Positions 41,401 to 52,103 of a stretch of 64,000 nt of DNA are shown in pieces. The stretch comes from Protonemura montana (Eukaryota; Arthropoda; Insecta; Plecoptera; Nemouridae). Position 1 is the stretch's first letter. Every line of letters starts with the position of its first letter. The stretch is from positions 29,040,651 through 29,104,650 of the forward strand of contig OX387603.1 of NCBI GenBank assembly GCA_947568835.1. The letters run 5' to 3'. Position numbers and translations under genes: made by a program. The notes beneath the pieces are model-generated. The model was given only the letters and a program-made list of their open reading frames with translations. It made no database searches and had not been told where the DNA came from.

Positions 41401-43997
41401 CAAGTGTATACCTGGCTATGTTTAACCAAGTGTATACCTGGCTATGTTTAACCAAGTGTATACCTGGCTATGTTTAACCAAGTGTATACCTAGCCATGTT
41501 TAACCAAGTGTATACCTGACCATGTTTAACCAAGTGTATACCTGGCTATGTTTAACCAAGTGTATACCTGGCTATGTTTAACCAAGTGTATACCTGGCTA
41601 TGTTTAACCAAGTGTATACCTGGCTATGTTTAACCAAGTGTATACCTGGCCATGTTTAACCAAGTGTATACCTGACCATGTTTAACCAAGTGTATACCTG
41701 ACCATGTTTAACCAAGTGTATACCTGACCATGTTTAACCAAGTGTATACCTGGCCATGTTTAACCAAGTGTATACCTGGCTATGTTTAACCAAGTGTATA
41801 CCTGGCTATGTTTAACCAAGTGTATACCTGGCTATGTTTAACCAAGTGTATACCTAGCCATGTTTAACCAAGTGTATACCTGGCCATGTTAAACCAAGTG
41901 TATACCTGACCATGTTTAACCAAGTGTATACCTGGCTATGTTTAACCAAGTGTATACCTAGCTATGTTTAACCAAGTGTATACCTGACCATGTTTAACCA
42001 AGTGTATACCTGGCCATGTTTAACCAAGTGTATACCTAGCCATGTTTAACCAAGTGTATACCTGACCATGTTTAACCAAGTGTATACCTGGCTATGTTTA
42101 ACCAAGTGTATACCTAGCCATGTTTAACCAAGTGTATACCTGGCCATGTTTAACCAAGTGTATACCTGACCATGTTTAACCAAGTGTATACCTGACCATG
42201 TTTAACCAAGTGTATACCTGGCTATGTTTAACCAAGTGTATACCTGGCCATGTTTAACCAAGTGTATACCTAGCTATGTTTAACCAAGTGTATACCTGGC
42301 CATGTTTAACCAAGTGTATACCTGGCCATGTTTAACCAAGTGTATACCTGACTATGTTTAACCAAGTGTATACCTGGCTATGTTTAACCAAGTGTATACC
42401 TGGCCATGTTTAACCAAGTGTATACCTGGCTATGTTTAACCAAGTGTATACCTGGCCATGTTTAACCAAGTGTATACCTGGCCATGTTTAACCAAGTGTA
42501 TACCTGGCTATGTTTAACCAAGTGTATACCTGACCATGTTTAACCAAGTGTATACCTAGCCATGTTTAACCAAGTGTATACCTGGCTATGTTTAACCAAG
42601 TGTATACCTAGCCATGTTTAACCAAGTGTATACCTGGCTATGTTTAACCAAGTGTATACCTGGCTATGTTTAACCAAGTGTATACCTACCCATGTTTAAC
42701 CAAGTGTATACCTGGCCATGTTTAACCAAGTGTATACCTAGCCATGTTTAACCAAGTGTATACCTGGCTATGTTTAACCAAGTGTATACCTAGCCATGTT
42801 TAACCAAGTGTATACCTGGCTATGTTTAACCAAGTGTATACCTGGCTATGTTTAACCAAGTGTATACCTGGCTATGTTTAACCAAGTGTATACCTACCCA
42901 TGTTTAACCAAGTGTATACCTGGCTATGTTTAACCAAGTGTATACCTGGCTATGTTTAACCAAGTGTATACCTGGCTATGTTTAACCAAGTGTATACCTG
43001 GCCATGTTTAACCAAGTGTATACCTGACCATGTTTAACCAAGTGTATACCTAGCCATGTTTAACCAAGTGTATACCTGGCTATGTTTAACCAAGTGTATA
43101 CCTGGCTATGTTTAACCAAGTGTATACCTGGCTATGTTTAACCAAGTGTATACCTACCCATGTTTAACCAAGTGTATACCTGGCTATGTTTAACCAAGTG
43201 TATACCTGGCCATGTTTAACCAAGTGTATACCTAGCCATGTTTAACCAAGTGTATACCTGGCCATGTTTAACCAAGTGTATACCTGGCCATGTTTAACCA
43301 AGTGTATACCTGGCTATGTTTAACCAAGTGTATACCTGGCTATGTTTAACCAAGTGTATACCTAGCCATGTTTAACCAAGTGTATACCTGGCCATGTTTA
43401 ACCAAGTGTATACCTGGCCATGTTTAACCAAGTGTATACCTGGCTATGTTTAACCAAGTGTATACCTGGCTATGTTTAACCAAGTGTATACCTGGCCATG
43501 TTTAACCAAGTGTATACCTGGCTATGTTTAACCAAGTGTATACCTGGCCATGTTTAACCAAGTGTATACCTGGCTATGTTTAACCAAGTGTATACCTGGC
43601 TATGTTTAACCAAGTGTATACCTGGCCATGTTTAACCAAGTGTATACCTGGCTATGTTTAACCAAGTGTATACCTGGCCATGTTTAACCAAGTGTATACC
43701 TAGCCATGTTTAACCAAGTGTATACCTGACCATGTTTAACCAAGTGTATACCTGGCCATGTTTAACCAAGTGTATACCTGGCTATGTTTAACCAAGTGTA
43801 TACCTGGCCATGTTTAACCAAGTGTATACCTAGCTATGTTTAACCAAGTGTATACCTAGCCATGTTTAACCAAGTGTATACCTGGCCATGTTTAACCAAG
43901 TGTATACCTGGCTATGTTTAACCAAGTGTATACCTGGCTATGTTTAACCAAGTGTATACCTGGCCATGTTTAACCAAGTGTATACCTGGCTATGTTT
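14457..43997 (+). repeat. 26-bp minisatellite, 1,136 units (29.5 kb)
   Basis: The unit is TGTTTAACCAAGTGTATACC followed by a six-base variable core. The first unit starts at 14457 and the in-phase start 14457 + 26 x 1136 falls on the last TGTTT at 43993. Phase was checked at several internal markers (23941, 31893, 43151) and never shifts. Almost all variation lies in the core: TGGCCA, TGGCTA, TAGCCA, TAGCTA, TGACCA, TGACTA and rare TACCCA. Rare other changes are TTTTT for TGTTT (units after 23941, 24071, 34965, 35095), AAGTTTA (24921, 35997), ATACCAGG (near 27866) and GTTAAACC (near 41888). The array lies entirely inside the last MFSD14 intron and contains no CpG in its consensus or common variants. 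It is not coding. Confidence 0.98.
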
Positions 43998-44150
43998 GAG
44001 TTCAGGTTTGAGTTCAGGTTTGAGTTCATTTTTGAGTTCAGGTTTGAGTTCAGGTTTGAGTTAGGTTTGAGTTCAGGTTTGAGTTCAGGTTTGAGTTAGG
44101 TTTGAGTTCAGGTTTGAGTTCAGGTTTGAGTTCAGGTTTGAGTTCAGGTT
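43998..44150 (+). repeat. 12-bp minisatellite (TTTGAGTTCAGG), about 13 copies
   Basis: TTTGAGTTCAGG repeats directly after the last 26-bp unit. Several copies are 10 bp long (TTTGAGTTAGG type) and one reads TTTGAGTTCATT. The two arrays join at a shared GTTT. It ends about 30 bp before the acceptor of the last MFSD14 exon. Confidence 0.93.
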
Positions 44151-44179
44151 TGTCTTACGTTGTCTGGTTTCTGTTGCAG

Positions 44180-44274
44180 GTCTGTCTCTTGATGTTCGCT
44201 ATGAAGTCGATGGAATGAAACACGAGCCAAGTGCACTTTCACCGTTGGTTCATAGTTCGCCCGTCGTGCTGTAG
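44180..44274 (+). CDS. MFSD14A: MFSD14 (HIAT1)-like transporter, last coding exon
   Basis: The acceptor is TTTCTGTTGCAG ending at 44179, preceded by a pyrimidine-rich stretch. The previous exon leaves one base (G), and this exon begins GT, completing a Gly codon. It then reads LSLDVRYEVDGMKHEPSALS and PLVHSSPVVL before the stop TAG at 44272-44274. A hydrophilic cytosolic tail ending in a short hydrophobic motif resembles the ...EPLLQD... tail of vertebrate MFSD14A (from memory). Support is the phase match and tail character, not strong sequence conservation. If correct, the intron it closes is 30,087 bp. An unseen extra exon within the array is unlikely because the array is uninterrupted. Confidence 0.78.
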
Positions 44275-45108
44275 CCGGCGCCGACCCACTCCACTGCAAA
44301 GCTTATATTTTGATAAATGTACAAAGATTTCGTGACGGAAAAGTCTTGGAATGTCACGTTACGAAGTTACGAGGACGGAGCCGCCGGCTCAAAATTGTCT
44401 GTTTTTTTTCTGATCGTTTTGATTGGTTTGGATGTTGCGATCGTGTTGGCGCTCCGTTGGAAAGAGTTTATCGAAGAAATGTGTAGAGAGTGCAAAGCTT
44501 GGGAGAGACTGAGCTGTGTTTCCAGCAATCTCTAAAAGCACGCCAACGCACTGGAGTAAATTATATATGTATATTAGAAAGAAAGTATTACGTAGTTTGT
44601 CCCCGCGGTATTATCGGGTCGGATTCAGGAGGCGTGTTTTTCCTGACCTCGAAGGTTGGTTGTTTAATTTAAGTCCAGGCTCTGAATTTCACGCTTGCCA
44701 ACACTTTCAACTTCTTTTTTAATGCGACGATTGCTTCTGCATTTAAAGTTTTTCAGGTGAGCTGTCCGTCGCGCCTCATTTACTCCAATCGACAGCCGAA
44801 TTTACTCTTAACTTATTTTAATCGATCGATTAATGAGCCCCTCGCGGGCGTTGTGATTGTGAAATGTTACATCGGACCCTGGAGTATTTTTAAAACAAAC
44901 ATGCATCAGGACTGGCTTTAATTTTTAAGCTCTTCATCAAAGTTGTCCCTCGTGTAACTTTCCCCGACTTAGACTTTAGGCGGACGTATTTCCCCGCGCT
45001 AAGCAAAGCGACAGATGCCAGCCGAGTGGTTTGCCAATACTTTGTGCCGATCTCTTTCAACGTTTGTTTTCTTCTGAGCCAGACGTTGAGATAGCGTGGA
45101 GGACACCG
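44275..45108 (+). other. probable MFSD14 3' UTR and downstream sequence
   Basis: Unique, moderately GC-balanced sequence follows the stop codon. Several short open frames exist here (for example from 44317), but none resembles a known protein and they overlap one another, so they are not called. I did not see a canonical AATAAA signal, so the transcript end is undefined. Confidence 0.5.
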
Positions 45109-45346
45109 AACATATCTGGCAACATGACATGTTATTTCACCAAACTTATCTGGCAACATAACATGTTATTTCACCAAACTTATCTGGCAACATAACATGT
45201 TATTTCACCAAACTTATCTGGCAACATAACATGTTATTTCACCGAACTTATCTGGCAACATGACATGTTATTTCACCGAACTTATCTGGCAACATAACAT
45301 GTTATTTCACCAAACTTATCTGGCAACATAACATGTTATTTCACTA
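45109..45346 (+). repeat. 34-bp tandem repeat, 7 copies
   Basis: The unit AACTTATCTGGCAACATAAC with ATGTTATTTCACCA is repeated seven times with few changes (ATGAC for ATAAC, ACCG for ACCA). Each unit contains the 12-bp perfect palindrome ATAACATGTTAT. Confidence 0.93.
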
Positions 45347-46034
45347 CATGTCTATCAACTTATCCCACGAGTTGAACCTTCGTCTGGCTACCTGGTCGTA
45401 ATAGTTGTGTTCTGTTGAAGTTTTGTTTGAGTTCGCGCTGGGCCTTCTGCCTCGCTGCTTGGGTTCTAGTTGGGGAAGTTGAATAACCTGCCGATGTTTA
45501 CTCATGAACCTCTTCAGCCACTAAGATGACATGTTTCATGAGGCCACGGAACAAACTAGGATTTTCTTGTTCTCGTTTAGCAGTGTCCAGTTGCAAATAT
45601 ATATCTGATATCTTTATCAGATGCCAAGATATCTCAGGTAGATTTTGTCTAAAATACAACAATAATAGTGGCATCAATACGGATTATATTCACCAGTTTA
45701 TTGGAAAACATAACATTTAAAGTATGGAACTGTTATCCAGGCTTGCATTTTTTAAAGGGAACCTATTTTTGATGCCAACTTTGAAAACAAACAATGTCAG
45801 TATGTAAAGAATATTTAATGGAAGGTTCAATGTTTGGTTGCAATGGAATTATTGAGATATTCTCAAGGAGCTTCTGAATTCTGCAAGTTATTCTAACGCA
45901 GGTACGCGTATAGCTCAATAGGAAAGTGACAACACCTCAACGTAAATGTATAAGTTGTACTATAACGATGCTAACAACGATGACAATAACATAATGCTGA
46001 AAACTTATTATGTAGACTGTGATATTATTTCCGT
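45347..46034. other. intergenic, nothing recognised
   Basis: Unique sequence with no recognisable gene. A short open frame from 45526 has no similarity that I can name. Confidence 0.5.
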
Positions 46035-46233
46035 GGTAACATAAGATAGCAGAATTGAGAAGCTGTCAGGCAATCTCAGCATCTCCATGGCTACCAAACG
46101 TTGAATCTACCATTGAACCTCCTATGCTAGGCCATGATATACCCATGGTAACATAAGATAGCAGAATTGAGAAGCTCTGTCAGGCGATCTCAGCATCTCC
46201 ATGGCTACCAAACGTTGAATCTACCATTGGATC
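46035..46233 (+). repeat. direct duplication, two copies about 110 bp apart
   Basis: GGTAACATAAGATAGCAGAA starts at 46035 and again near 46144. Both copies continue through CTCAGCATCTCCATGGCTAC and CAAACGTTGAATCTACCATT. They differ by a 2-bp CT insertion and a few substitutions, so this is a local tandem duplication. Confidence 0.88.
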
Positions 46234-47694
46234 TCATTTGCCTGATAGTATTTTTTTGTTTTCATAGTTGGTAACATAGACTGTTGTTTAAAAATGTCAG
46301 TGTAGGGCTGCTTTGACTGGACATTGTTAAACTTGTGCACGATCGGTGGCTTCTGGCGAGTTCTGCTTCATTCTCTTCCCCATGTTTGTTGCTGTCCTAG
46401 GAGACTGCGTAGGGTTTCGCACAGGGCACTCATATACAAGCCATCTGCTGGAATCAGTCGATACCATATCAAACACCTCGTGGGTTCTAGACGTCCCACC
46501 CATGCCAGAGTGGGCTGGATCTACTCACTAATTGCCAATAACAACATTCAGTTGAGACTGCTATGAAACCGTAGCTTACTGCGCGTAATGCAAGGTTAGG
46601 CATTCAAATGTTGAACCAATTTCATCGAGTCTATGGTGTCTCAAAAACATGTTATTACGTGTATTTAAATTCACATAAAGAGTGTGTTTGAGTTAGCACC
46701 AAGATGATTCCTAGTGGCAATCAGGTGAACAGATGTTGAAGTTCCTCATTCATTCAGTTTAGCTCGGTGGTAGTACGGTGAAACCTAACCTGCTTGCCGT
46801 TATTGTTAGGAACTGAAATCCCCTGTGAAAAACACACAATTTGGAGTGAGTTTAACGACCTAGTTCTGATATTTCATACATCTGCAAGTTAATGGAGATA
46901 AAAACCTGCCGGCTTTTTCTGCGTCACGTTCATGATTTGACTGCTTAACTGCCGAAACTATTCCTTGACTTGGAACAATTTGTATCGTGAGCTTCTTTTA
47001 TGTTTGGTCTTCTTATGAAATGAATGGGACTTAAGTCGTGTGTAAAGTGGTGATTTACTTGCTTTACTTTTGAGTTTGTTGAAGTTTGGCATGAACGTTA
47101 TTAGTATTGTGTTTGACACTAGTGAAAGTCATGAAGCGCATCAGACCCATGTCAAAGAAAATACTGGAACCAAACCACATACATTCTTGTCGATATCTAA
47201 TTTTACAAACTAAACTACTTTTGGCCAAAACATGAATGACAGGCGTGTTGGGTTTCATTGACTTGGCAAATTTGACAAGATGATTGACAGTTGAAACAAG
47301 TGGCTCATGCAAATCGTAGCGATGTAAGGATAGGAGACTGTCAGCTGTTAACAGACATTGTTGGAAATTCAAGAGCCTCTTCTTGTCAATGTTGCAGAAA
47401 GCTCAGCGTGGCTCTGGCTAAAATATAGCCAAGTATAGTAACGTGGCTTGCTACGAATGCAGCTGTAGGCTCATGTGACAGTAATCACTTGCCAGAATGT
47501 TACCAGTGTTTTCAGTGACAGCACAATGTTATTATGAGTACACATTTCTATCAGAGTTCTAGCAACATTTTTACAGGTCGGTGCATTTTCACAACCGAAT
47601 TCTTAGCAATATTAACAATGAAAAGAAATCAGTATTTCACGTGACATTCAATGTTCATAGTGCGTGTGTTTCAGCGAGACGTTGGGTTAATAAG
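46234..47694. other. intergenic, no supported gene
   Basis: Unique sequence. A tRNA A-box-like string, TTTAGCTCGGTGGTAGTACG (46757-46780), is followed by a weak B-box-like GGAACTGAAATCCCC near 46809. This could be a decayed tRNA-derived SINE, but the evidence is thin. Short open frames on both strands (46324-46566 on +, 47064-47372 on -) resemble nothing I recognise. Confidence 0.45.
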
Positions 47695-47793
47695 AGACTG
47701 TTAAACTCTTGGCTGTTTCCATGCAAATAACAAATTAACAGACTGTTAAACTCTTGGCTGTTTCCATGCAAATAACAAATTAACAGACTGTTA
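47695..47793 (+). repeat. 45-bp tandem repeat, 2.2 copies
   Basis: AGACTGTTAAACTCTTGGCT recurs at 47695 and 47740, and AGACTGTTA again at 47785, with exact 45-bp spacing and near-identical copies. Confidence 0.9.
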
Positions 47794-48284
47794 GCTTCTT
47801 AATGGAACACTGAAAAACCGGCCTTTAGCCTAATGGAGTAAAAAACTCGATATTTATTATTTATTACTTCTGAATTACACATAATGAAATTGAAAACAAT
47901 CCAAAACTTCGATGTCTGCTATTTTTCTATGGTTTGGATGTGAAATTTGAACAAATTGAACAATTTGCCATGATATATTTTCTTGAACTCTTGATTTTCT
48001 TGAACTAGAAAGAAGAAAGCTACTTAAAATAAATTGTCTTGCCCAGTTGATTATGTACCAGCTAGATTGTAGCGGAGATATCCGAATGTCGTTCAAAACG
48101 AATTCCAACGCTTCCTAGTTTGGACTTTGTTCAGCAGATGGCTAATTGTTTCATTGAGTCGCCACGTTTAACTAGATACAGGCGGCATAGAGGCCGTATG
48201 TTGCGTTTGTTTTTGTTACTCGGTTTTAAACCAAGTGGAAATATAAGTACCTACCGTAGAAGGTTACACAAGGTTGCTTTATTT
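47794..48284. other. intergenic, nothing recognised
   Basis: AT-rich unique sequence. Open frames at 47875-48108 (-) and 48120-48305 (+) have no recognisable similarity. Confidence 0.45.
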
Positions 48285-48482
48285 TCCCATCCTGTTGTCC
48301 CATGATCCTGTGGTCCTGATCCTGTGGTCCTGATCCTGTTGTCGTGATCCTGTGGTCCTGATCCTGTGATCCTGATCCTGTTGTCCTGATCCTGTGGTCC
48401 TGATCGTGTTGTCGTGATCCTGATCCTGTGGTCCTGATCCTTTGCCCATCCTGTTGTCCTGATCCTGTGGTCCTGATCCGTG
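48285..48482 (+). repeat. short imperfect minisatellite (CCTGATCCTGTGGT family)
   Basis: Repeats of CCTGATCCTGTGGT, about 14 bp with 9-15 bp variants, run up to the 21-bp array. Variants are GTTGTCGTGATCCTG and GTTGTCCTGATCCTG. The spacing is irregular, unlike the other arrays in the window. Confidence 0.85.
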
Positions 48483-48487
48483 CAAAG

Positions 48488-48822
48488 TCTAGAGCTTCCA
48501 ATGTAACGTCCAGAGCTTCCAATGCAACGTCCAGAGCTTCCAATGCAACGTCCAGAGCTTCCAATGTAACGTCCAGAGCTTCCAATGCAACGTCCAGAGC
48601 TTCCAATGTAACGTCCAGAGCTTCCAATGCAACGTCTAGAACTTCCAATGCAACGTCCAGAGCTTCCAATGTAACGTCCAGAGCTTCCAATGTAACGTCT
48701 AGAACTTCCAGTGCAACGTCCAGAGCTTCCAATGCAACGTCCAGAGCTTCCAATGCAACGTCCAGAGCTTCCAATGCAACGTCCAGAGCTTCCAATGCAA
48801 CGTCTAGATCTTCCAGTACATT
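48488..48822 (+). repeat. 21-bp minisatellite, about 16 copies
   Basis: The unit is CCAGAGCTTCCAATGCAACG plus T, with T/C variation (AATGTAACG) and edge variants TCTAGAACTTCCAGTG. Because 21 is a multiple of three, both strands stay open: + gives a seven-residue SRASNAT repeat and - gives EALDVAL. Open frames across it (48428-48877 + and 48226-48795 -) depend on the repeat and lack other protein-like features, so no gene is called. Confidence 0.93.
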
Positions 48823-48932
48823 TGCCTTTTGGTTAAAGGTTTGTGTTTATGATCCTGGAAAATGTGATCAATGGTAATGTCATACTGAGACATAGTGAAA
48901 CCGAAGACTAGAATTTATCATCTCAATATAAA

Positions 48933-49612
48933 TGCACGGTTTGGCGAGTTGGAAACACCTGCTCTCATGAGATCACCAAAGGTAAGCAACACTGCGCTGG
49001 GTCAGGTATTGGATGGGTGACCATCATACACATGACCAGTTCTGTTCGGGAGAGAGGTTGGAGGGATGATAGTTAAGCAACACTGCCCTGGGTCAGGTAT
49101 TGAATGGGTGACCATCATACACATGACCAGTTCTGTTCGGGAGAGAGGTTGGAGGGATGATAGTTAAGCAACACTGCCCTGGGTCAGGTATTGGATGGGT
49201 GACCATCATACACATGACCAGTTCTGTTCAGGAGAGAGGTTGGAGGGATGAAAGTTAAGCAACACTGCGCTGATTCAGGTATTGGATGTGTGACCATCAT
49301 ACACATGACCAGTTCTGTTCGGGAGAGAGGTTGTAGGGATCAAAGATAGTATAGCAACTTCACTCGCCTTGCTTATCAACCTCTCGACAGCATGGATTTG
49401 TGGAGAAATCCTGTTGTTCGCGTTGTACCGTCCTTCGGAAGGGACGTTCAGCCATTGGTCCCCTTGGTGTTTTTCGACAGAAGTAGGCACTGGGTTTCTG
49501 CTCCTCCTTTCTAGGCTAGTAACCTCTCATTCACCGACGCCATTAGACCAGTGCCGCATGGCAAGATGTCAAAACTAAACGTTGTTAAACACCACAAATA
49601 AATCAATAAAAA
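48933..49612 (+). mobile_element. 5S rRNA-derived SINE-like element with amplified head
   Basis: The head CTCATGAGATCACCAAAGGT, AAGCAACACTG and TATTGGATGGGTGACCATCA lines up with the 5S rRNA region containing its internal promoter (A-box TTAAGCAAC, C-box TGGATGGGTGACC). The 91-bp segment carrying these boxes is repeated four times. A body follows with CAACCTCTCGACAGCATGGA and the hairpin-forming CCGTCCTTCGGAAGGGACG. The 3' end is AT-rich (AAATAAATCAATAAAAA). A second element with the same order of parts lies at 62973-63680. The combination of a 5S head, a shared body and an A-rich tail fits a SINE3-type retroposon. The family name is not assigned, and the exact 5' and 3' ends are approximate. 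Confidence 0.72.
48982..49335 (+). repeat. 91-bp tandem repeat of 5S promoter segment, 4 copies
   Basis: AAGCAACACTG recurs at about 48983, 49075, 49166 and 49256, close to 91 bp apart. Each unit has the 5S-like A and C boxes and then ACATGACCAGTTCTGTTCGG and GAGAGAGGTTGGAGGGAT. The last copy is the most diverged (GATTCAGG, GGATGTGTGACC). Confidence 0.92.
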
Positions 49613-49728
49613 GTGCATTTACAAGATTTACAATACAATGCAGTGAGAGGTGCCTTTACATAACATACTTGATGAACTTGAATGGAACAAAAAACAGCAT
49701 GAAAGAAATACCAGACTTATTCAATAAA

Positions 49729-52085
49729 CATATTGTAAAGAGGACTGATACCAGTACACTTAACACTGGAACCAAGAGTGCAAGAGCACATATATTGTAA
49801 AGAGGACTGATACCAGTACACTTAACACTGGAACCAAGAGTGCAAGAGCACATATATTGTAAAGAGGACTGATACCAGTACACTTAACACTGGAACCAAG
49901 AGTGCAAGAGCACATATATTGTAAAGAGGACTGATACCAGTACACTTAACACTGGAACCAAGAGTGCAAGAGCACATATATTGTAAAGAGGACTGATACC
50001 AGTACACTTAACACTGGAACCAAGAGTGCAAGAGCACATATATTGTAAAGAGGACTGATACCAGTACACTTATCACTGGAACCAAGAGTGCAAGAGTACA
50101 TATATTGTAAAGAGGACTGATACCAGTACACTTAACACTGGAACCAAGAGTGCAAGAGCACATATATTGTAAAGAGGACTGATACCAGTACACTTAACAC
50201 TGGAACCAAGAGTGCAAGAGCACATATATTGTAAAGAGGACTGATACCAGTACACTTAACACTGGAACCAAGAGTGCAAGAGCACATATATTGTAAAGAG
50301 GACTGATACCAGTACACTTAACACTGGAACCAAGAGTGCAAGAGCACATATATTGTAAAGAGGACTGATACCAGTACACTTAACACTGGAACCAAGAGTG
50401 CAAGAGCACATATATTGTAAAGAGGACTGATACCAGTACACTTAACACTGGAACCAAGAGTGCAAGAGTACATATATTGTAAAGAGGACTGATACCAGTA
50501 CACTTAACACTGGAACCAAGAGTGCAAGAGCACATATATTGTAAAGAGGACTGATACCAGTACACTTAACACTGGAACCAAGAGTGCAAGAGCACATATA
50601 TTGTAAAGAGGACTGATACCAGTACACTTAACACTGGAACCAAGAGTGCAAGAGCACATATATTGTAAAGAGGACTGATACCAGTACACTTAACACTGGA
50701 ACCAAGAGTGCAAGAGCACATATATTGTAAAGAGGACTGATACCAGTACACTTATCACTGGAACCAAGAGTGCAAGAGTACATATATTGTAAAGAGGACT
50801 GATACCAGTACACTTAACACTGGAACCAAGAGTGCAAGAGCACATATATTGTAAAGAGGACTGATACCAGTACACTTAACACTGGAACCAAGAGTGCAAG
50901 AGCACATATATTGTAAAGAGGACTGATACCAGTACACTTAACACTGGAACCAAGAGTGCAAGAGCACATATATTGTAAAGAGGACTGATACCAGTACACT
51001 TAACACTGGAACCAAGAGTGCAAGAGCACATATATTGTAAAGAGGACTGATACCAGTACACTTAACACTGGAACCAAGAGTGCAAGAGCACATATATTGT
51101 AAAGAGGACTGATACCAGTACACTTAACACTGGAACCAAGAGTGCAAGAGCACATATATTGTAAAGAGGACTGATACCAGTACACTTAACACTGGAACCA
51201 AGAGTGCAAGAGCACATATATTGTAAAGAGGACTGATACCAGTACACTTAACACTGGAACCAAGAGTGCAAGAGCACATATATTGTAAAGAGGACTGATA
51301 CCAGTACACTTAACACTGGAACCAAGAGTGCAAGAGCACATATATTGTAAAGAGGACTGATACCAGTACACTTAACACTGGAACCAAGAGTGCAAGAGCA
51401 CATATATTGTAAAGAGGACTGATACCAGTACACTTAACACTGGAACCAAGAGTGCAAGAGCACATATATTGTAAAGAGGACTGATACCAGTACACTTAAC
51501 ACTGGAACCAAGAGTGCAAGAGCACATATATTGTAAAGAGGACTGATACCAGTACACTTAACACTGGAACCAAGAGTGCAAGAGCACATATATTGTAAAG
51601 AGGACTGATACCAGTACACTTAACACTGGAACCAAGAGTGCAAGAGCACATATATTGTAAAGAGGACTGATACCAGTACACTTAACACTGGAACCAAGAG
51701 TGCAAGAGTACATATATTGTAAAGAGGACTGATACCAGTACACTTAACACTGGAACCAAGAGTGCAAGAGCACATATATTGTAAAGAGGACTGATACCAG
51801 TACACTTAACACTGGAACCAAGAGTGCAAGAGTACATATATTGTAAAGAGGACTGATACCAGTACACTTAACACTGGAACCAAGAGTGCAAGAGCACATA
51901 TATTGTAAAGAGGACTGATACCAGTACACTTAACACTGGAACCAAGAGTGCAAGAGCACATATATTGTAAAGAGGACTGATACCAGTACACTTAACACTG
52001 GAACCAAGAGTGCAAGAGCACATATATTGTAAAGAGGACTGATACCAGTACACTTAACACTGGAACCAAGAGTGCAAGAGCACAT
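49729..52085 (+). repeat. 62-bp minisatellite, 38 copies
   Basis: The unit starts ATATTGTAAAGAGGACTGAT and ends CAAGAGTGCAAGAGCACAT. Exactly 38 units fit 49729-52084. Rare variants are CTTATCACTGG (near 50070 and 50752, 682 bp or 11 units apart) and GAGTACAT in place of GAGCACAT. Their matching order shows an 11-unit higher-order duplication. Each unit contains the inverted pair CCAGT/ACTGG with a 9-base loop. Short 61-aa open frames on the - strand recur every unit and are artefacts. Confidence 0.97.
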
Positions 52086-52103
52086 ACCAGTTGTAGATTA
52101 TAA

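Noticed and set aside
14457..43997. CRISPR-like appearance of short regular repeats
   Set aside because: There are no unique spacers between repeats, and the array lies in a eukaryotic intron; it is a minisatellite.
14457..43997. Telomeric or centromeric satellite
   Set aside because: The unit is not telomere-like and the array lies between two in-phase exons of one gene, so it is an intronic minisatellite.
44317..44722. Three overlapping 60-72 codon frames downstream of MFSD14
   Set aside because: They overlap in different frames within the probable 3' UTR and resemble no known protein.
46757..46825. tRNA-derived SINE with A-box-like TTTAGCTCGGTGGTAGTACG
   Set aside because: The B-box match is weak and no tail or second copy was seen; recorded only inside the intergenic entry.
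47064..47372. 102-codon - strand frame
   Set aside because: No recognisable motif, composition typical of non-coding DNA, and no splice or neighbour support.
48226..48877. Overlapping 189-codon (-) and 149-codon (+) frames with 7-residue repeats
   Set aside because: Both strands are open over the same 21-bp array, which cannot indicate coding on both; no start context, splice or homology support.
48982..49335. Functional 5S rRNA genes
   Set aside because: Only the internal promoter region resembles 5S. The 5' and 3' stems of 5S are missing and the 91-bp unit is too short for a 5S gene.
49656..52053. Series of 60-61 codon - strand frames with hydrophobic character
   Set aside because: They recur every 62 bp and are a by-product of the minisatellite; 62 is not a multiple of three, so no long frame exists.
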